64,000 nt of DNA from Microglena sp. YARC (taxonomy: Eukaryota > Chlorophyta > Chlorophyceae > Chlamydomonadales > Chlamydomonadaceae), in contig CM039464.1 in assembly GCA_022414725.1 (NCBI GenBank), positions 41,858,462 through 41,922,461 on the forward strand, given 5' to 3'. This document shows positions 60,301 through 64,000 of the stretch, one piece after another (within the stretch, counting starts at the first letter, position 1; each line of letters starts with the position of its first letter). The position numbers and the translations under genes were made by a program. The notes beneath the pieces are model-generated. The model saw only the letters and a program-made list of their open reading frames with translations. It was not told the DNA's origin and made no database searches.

Positions 60301-61728
60301 ATCATGTATAATACATACGATAACGCGCGATTAGATGGTTCCCAATTGGTTATCACGTATGGTGATAATTATATGACCCCTCTCATAACAGCAATTAATG
60401 CATTCGGAGAGGCGGTCCTGAAGTTTGTCATAAACATTCCTTCTGTAGAAATAGTTGACAAATACTCTTATGAGGTATTTCTCACTGATGATAGTGTAGA
60501 GTACGTTCTAGAAGATCATTTCAAATACGCACAGTCATACAATTTCATAATTTCGGACCCCGACACATCTGTGTCTATGTCAGACAAGAGGCTTGTTATA
60601 TTAGGTGGATATCGTGACAAAACATATACAATACTTTTGTCAGGAGAAAACAATCTGTCTAAAAGCACCTTACAAATAACAGTACATGAAACAATAAGAT
60701 CCCCTATTGTCATAAATGGTGGATTTGAGTCCTATGGAGTTGTTAATGTTCACAACGACACATTATATTTCAAGTTGTCAAAATACTTCTCTAGAGTCCA
60801 TAAATATCTAAATAATACGAGTGCGACTATAGATACAAATCAAATATTCTTGAATGTTAATAGCAATAATAGACGCAATCAAAAATACGAAACAATCGTG
60901 AAGGGAACATCTACAAATCACATGGGAAGGGTATATCCTATAGAATCTACACTTACCGTATATGAAATACCGAGATTCTCGTATTTTATTATACATGACA
61001 GATTATTCCATGTCATTGATAATCAATTGAACTTGAATCACGAAGGGTTCCTTCTCGAACTTTATTTCAACAGACCCCAATTTACCTACGATGACTTGGA
61101 CGGTCCGTACTGGTGTTTAGTCGACAGTCGGACAGAAAAATATATGTGCGTGAATCCAATAGACAAAACTATTTACTTTGACAACTATCGTAATTATGAT
61201 ATCCATTACGCGTGGAAGATTACATGTAATATTGATACAGGTGCATTTAGTGTTTACAATCCGGTTTATGGATATATTTGTAATAATTTAGAACATAACG
61301 CAGTTCTGGCTGAAATATACTTTATAGCACTAACACCCCCGGAAGTGTATATTCCATTGTCTTATATAAACGACAACGATGTGCAGTACAATCTAAACAT
61401 AATATTCAGATACGCAACTTCTTACACATCTACATCTACACATGCTGTCGTTCAAAATGATAATACATTGTCCATAGGGAAAAATGATACATTCCGTTCA
61501 TTTACTGTAACTGCAATGAACGACTGGGGTCCATCAGTATCTATTAATATAGTTAGTTTAAAGGGTATAGTTGTTGCTAATTATTTTGCAAAATACAATA
61601 ACAACATAGTGACATTTGATGATCATTCTGGAAACGAACGTCATTTTCCATTTCCAGAAGAATCATTCTATGATGGTGTTGTATTTGATACTGGTGTGAA
61701 TGAAACAATTGTGTTTGTAGAAAATTAA
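57304..61728 (+). CDS. 1474-aa protein of Ig/cadherin-like tandem repeats
   Basis: About twelve or thirteen diverged repeats of 85-95 residues share a core YRNTEYxVxIxAxN and a boundary VSEDILPP-like phrase, with a DYF/EYF-type beta strand in between. This is the pattern of cadherin-like or Ig-like beta-sandwich repeats. Residues about 820-980 and 1230-1360 are non-repeat inserts that may be lectin-like or jelly-roll domains. No signal peptide or membrane anchor is seen. Repeats with Asn-X-Ser/Thr sites suggest glycosylation. Such large repeat proteins in giant viruses often form surface fibres or adhesins, an inference here. The C terminus ends shortly before the tandem array. Confidence 0.7.
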   Translation: MDTLIKNSPPVMAYPLGHIYITDDTYICNLYFQDVDYYNITQNPFSNARIFNNKILIKGDNRDTTYNVTVQAVNQYGHSSTTMIVSEGAMFPSILKEFETKKLLENNTVSYKLDEYFEYAKYFRVVSDPFNSAIIDSRNYLNIAGNYRDVSYVVVVEASNSKGTVVLNIYVSEDVLPPGMAKPFIGVLDGEQEYVYLLSDYVKNASDYSILVNSPHLNTTIADGNKLVVVSASRNSEYTVVINASNVNHKGEVRVLKLNIILRENIEKPKVIKEFENTTLTKGEVIYDLEEYFIGNNISFKCTDPKSNTRISGNNLHIIANYRNTEYTIYITASNTNFLNDVNTVTTALNIIEDILPPFSKMMIEERIYMSNESIDFNMFQYFGGESIFFECATHVIQNGILRIQAQYRNTEYDIIVTARNTGSISSVLTIPISEDILPCTFVKTWGDTPITILNPSLEYDLAHYIQGEHVVYTVTNNPYSNANILNRILRIYGNYRNTSYEVVIRASNTNYMGYVYTVETVIKVSELIRKPYAKLEFEKIRLYGVIDVEYDLEDYFSGDSLQYSCTQPGIILGNKKLLLRPDYRDDEYFVIINAENEDYLGNTYRANSFVIVIESRRPPSLLRGGLEDLGTIQMTNNVIHILLSDYFQDVDTYTMDVNITRGGSFGKHGALIFYVILTVDADHRNTQYSIKITGSNVDAITGSQNSITSVFNIFEVLEKPRVLVVNRLPIVLSNDTFVYNLSNMVVGTELQYSISAQYNNVILDNNNILTIQGNYRGVVYIVEIRVQNTNILGGINYVSLQFNVTETREPPYVYNFLNPYLHFIDSLGKNIGFAGNTYDAIFDNNVSYVVGNELSFHGGVCIVLVGLLDKTIKLGTTIIISERSVTINGTTFGLPTSVTRAYNFDFANQKLSFYSDGRDMQNISFNSTIIPFNEIVFGNQFGTILIFNESLQNVDSIMRYFDSSYDTITEATYTIEIHKDNVITLDISKYFTPEYDDLIMYNTYDNARLDGSQLVITYGDNYMTPLITAINAFGEAVLKFVINIPSVEIVDKYSYEVFLTDDSVEYVLEDHFKYAQSYNFIISDPDTSVSMSDKRLVILGGYRDKTYTILLSGENNLSKSTLQITVHETIRSPIVINGGFESYGVVNVHNDTLYFKLSKYFSRVHKYLNNTSATIDTNQIFLNVNSNNRRNQKYETIVKGTSTNHMGRVYPIESTLTVYEIPRFSYFIIHDRLFHVIDNQLNLNHEGFLLELYFNRPQFTYDDLDGPYWCLVDSRTEKYMCVNPIDKTIYFDNYRNYDIHYAWKITCNIDTGAFSVYNPVYGYICNNLEHNAVLAEIYFIALTPPEVYIPLSYINDNDVQYNLNIIFRYATSYTSTSTHAVVQNDNTLSIGKNDTFRSFTVTAMNDWGPSVSINIVSLKGIVVANYFAKYNNNIVTFDDHSGNERHFPFPEESFYDGVVFDTGVNETIVFVEN

Positions 61729-61733
61729 TTAAA

Positions 61734-63783
61734 GTATTTGAGTGTATCAAAAATCATATAGCTTTGTAATTACATTGTTATGTCCTTTCAGCCATTAATG
61801 CATTGATAGGAAGTCCCAAGTATCATCAATACTAAACATGGTATATTATTGGCATACAAATAAACCGATATTGAATAGAAATCATACAAACGAGGTACAA
61901 ATCAGAAAACCAGAAAGTATTTGAGTGTATCAAAAATCATATAGCTTTGTAATTACATTGTTATGTCCTTTCAGCCATTAATGCATTGCTAGGAATAAAC
62001 CGATATTGAATAGAAATCATACAAACGAGGTACAAATCAGAAAAACAAAAAGTATTTGAGTGTATCAAAAATCATATAGCTTTGTAATTACATTGTTATG
62101 TCCTTTCAGCCATTAATGCATTGCTAGGAAGTCCCAAGTATCATCAATACTAAACATGGTATATTATTGGCATACAAATAAACCGATATTGAATAGAAAT
62201 CATACAAACGAGGTACACATCAGAAAACCAGAAAGTATTTGAGTGTATCAAAAATCATATAGCTTTGTAATTACATTGTTATGTCCTTTCAGCCATTAAT
62301 GGATTGCTAGGAAGTCACAAGTATCATCAATTGGCATACAAATAAACCGATATTGAATAGAAATCATACAAACAAGGTACAAATCAGAAAACCAGAAAGG
62401 ATTTGAGTGTATCAAAAATCATATAGCTTTGTAATTACATTGTTATGTCCTTTCAGCCATTAATGCATTGCTAGGAAGTCACTAGTATCATCAATACTAA
62501 ACATGGTATATTATTGGCATACAAATAAACCGATATTGAATAGAAATCATACAAACGAGGTACAAATCAGAAAACCAGAAAGTATTTGAGTGTATCAAAA
62601 ATCATATAGCTTTGTAATTACATTGTTATGTCCTTTCAGCCATTAATGCATTGCTAGGAAGTCACAAGTATCATCAATTGGCATACAAATAAACCGATAT
62701 TGAATAGAAATCATACAAACAAGGTACAAATCAGAAAACCAGAAAGGATTTGAGTGTATCAAAAATCATATAGCTTTGTAATTACATTGTTATGTCCTTT
62801 CAGCCATTAATGCATTGCTAGGAAGTCACTAGTATCATCAATACTAAACATGGTATATTATTGGCATACAAATAAACCTATTTTGAATAGAAATCATACA
62901 AACGAGGTATTAATCATAAAACCAAAAAGTATTTGAGTGTATCAAAAATCATATAGCTTTGTAATTACATTGTTATGTCCTTTCAGCCATTAATGCATTG
63001 CTAGGAAGTCACTAGTATCATCAATACTAAACATGGTATATTATTGGCATACAAATAAACCTATTTTGAATAGAAATCATACAAACGAGGTATTAATCAG
63101 AAAACCAGAAAGTATTTGAGTGTATCAAAAATCATATAGCTTTGTAATTACATTGTTATGTCCTTTCAGCCATTAATGCATTGCTAGGAAGTCACAAGTA
63201 TCATCAATTGGCATACAAATAAACCGATATTGAATAGAAATCATACAAACGAGGTACAAATCAGAAAACCAGAAAGGATTTGAGTGTATCAAAAATCATA
63301 TAGCTTTGTAATTACATTGTTATGTCCTTTCAGCCATTAATGCATTGCTAGGAAGTCACAAGTATCATCAATTGGCATACAAACCGATATTGAATAGAAA
63401 TCATACAAACGAGGTACAAATCAGAAAACCAGAAAGGATTTGAGTGTATCAAAAATCATATAGCTTTGTAATTACATTGTTATGTCCTTTCAGCCATTAA
63501 TGCATTGCTAGGAAGTCACAAGTATCATCAATACTAAACATGGTATATTATTGGCATACAAATAAACCTATTTTGAATAGAAATCATACAAACGAGGTAT
63601 TAATCAGAAAACCAAAAAGTATTTGAGTGTATCAAAAATCATATAGCTTTGTAATTACATTGTTATGTCCTTTCAGCCATTAATACATTGCTAGGAAGTC
63701 ACACGTATCATCAATACTAAACATGGTATATTATTGGCATACAAATAAACCGATATTGAATAGAAATCATACAAACGAGGTAC
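61734..63783 (+). repeat. 12-unit tandem array, units of 135-183 bp
   Basis: Unit starts (at the gtatttgag or ggatttgag phrase) are 61734, 61917, 62052, 62235, 62399, 62582, 62746, 62929, 63112, 63276, 63436 and 63619. Spacings are mostly 183 bp, with shorter forms of 164, 160 and 135 bp created by internal deletions. The core atcaaaaatcatatagctttgtaattacattg is nearly invariant, while the downstream part (accgatattgaatag or acctattttgaatag) varies. No gene is seen. The last unit ends just before a nine-C run (63787-63795). Solo copies A and B near 28-30 kb belong to the same family. Confidence 0.96.
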
Positions 63784-63805
63784 AATCCCCCCCCCTTCAT
63801 TTCAA

Positions 63806-63961
63806 ATGCAGAAAACTATCAAAGATGAAATTATTGAGGGAGTACTTGATAGTGTACGAGGATCATTGAGGAGTGTCATTGACGGCCAGCATTTATCAAC
63901 ACAACTCAAGCCATTGTGTGTGTTGATGAATGCACAATGTGTTGGTCATACAGATCAATGA
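63806..63961 (+). CDS. possible short ORF or gene start, 51 aa
   Basis: MQKTIKDEIIEGVLDSVRGS... is an amphipathic helical start to a stop at 63959-63961. The DNA after the array is less AT-rich and codes more regularly, so this may be the beginning or a remnant of a gene continuing past the window with a frame change. There is no recognised motif. Confidence 0.3.
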   Translation: MQKTIKDEIIEGVLDSVRGSLRSVIDGQHLSTQLKPLCVLMNAQCVGHTDQ

Positions 63962-64000
63962 TGAAAAAAGCTGTTCGCTTGCTCATAATGACAATGGGTG

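Noticed and set aside
61734..63783. CRISPR array
   Set aside because: Units are contiguous without unique spacers of constant size, the repeat is over 130 bp, and there are no cas genes; this is a tandem satellite-like array.

Overview
The window is eukaryotic chromosomal DNA carrying a long stretch of an endogenised giant virus (nucleocytoplasmic large DNA virus, NCLDV), plus one host-type retrotransposon. The viral part (about 6.77-63.8 kb) is AT-rich and densely packed with mostly intronless ORFs on both strands. Its genes are typical of NCLDVs: NAD+ DNA ligase, triphosphatase-guanylyltransferase-methyltransferase capping enzyme, FtsJ cap methyltransferase, D6/D11-type helicase, Rpb7-like RNA polymerase subunit, Nudix decapping-like protein, Erv1-like thiol oxidoreductase, ribonucleotide reductase small subunit and dUTPase. 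Three things argue for residence in a host genome rather than a free virion: a GC-richer Ty1/copia element sits directly against it, many viral genes are frameshifted, and there is a 1000-N scaffold gap. No capsid, replicative viral PolB, packaging ATPase or large RNA polymerase subunit is present, so I do not place the virus in a family. The host cannot be named from this window.

Layout. 1-6764: Ty1/copia element with its 5' LTR cut by the window edge and frameshifted gag and pol. 6787-18.9 kb: ligase, two J-domain proteins, a RING-SNF2-like helicase, Erv1, Nudix, D6/D11 helicase, Rpb7 and a NET-like protein, nearly all intact. 19.5-27.6 kb: capping enzyme, cap 2'-O-methyltransferase, YABBY/HMG-like protein, thioredoxin-like protein and RNR small subunit. 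27.8-29.9 kb: a second RING-SNF2-like helicase bracketed by two direct copies of a dispersed repeat. 29.9-36.5 kb: secreted CAP-domain protein with perfect 39-bp repeats, two glycosyltransferase-like genes, a LAGLIDADG-like/dUTPase fusion and an unknown gene. 36.5-47.4 kb: a decayed zone with frameshifted PAP2 phosphatase, bleomycin-hydrolase-like protease, UvrD-like helicase and PhyH-like oxygenase, unidentified broken genes and the gap. 47.4-55.1 kb: a broken PolB-like/SF1-helicase/HNH-like replicase, a GIY-YIG nuclease, a frameshifted kinase and a retroviral-type (rve) integrase, possibly a nested polinton-like mobile element. 55.1-61.7 kb: cytidine/dCMP deaminase, an unknown gene, a SacI-like restriction endonuclease candidate and a 1474-residue protein of about 90-residue beta-type repeats. 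61.7-63.8 kb: a 12-unit tandem array whose unit is homologous to the two repeats flanking the second helicase.

Working together, the intact genes cover cytoplasmic transcription and mRNA capping/decapping (D6/D11 helicase, Rpb7, capping enzyme, FtsJ, Nudix), nucleotide supply (RNR, dUTPase, deaminase), nick sealing (ligase), disulphide formation (Erv1, thioredoxin-like) and surface or glycan functions (glycosyltransferases, CAP protein, repeat protein). The most unusual items are the possible self-replicating mobile element, the restriction endonuclease with no visible methyltransferase, the dUTPase fusion, and the shared dispersed and tandem repeat family. All family calls come from motifs read by eye; no database search was run.
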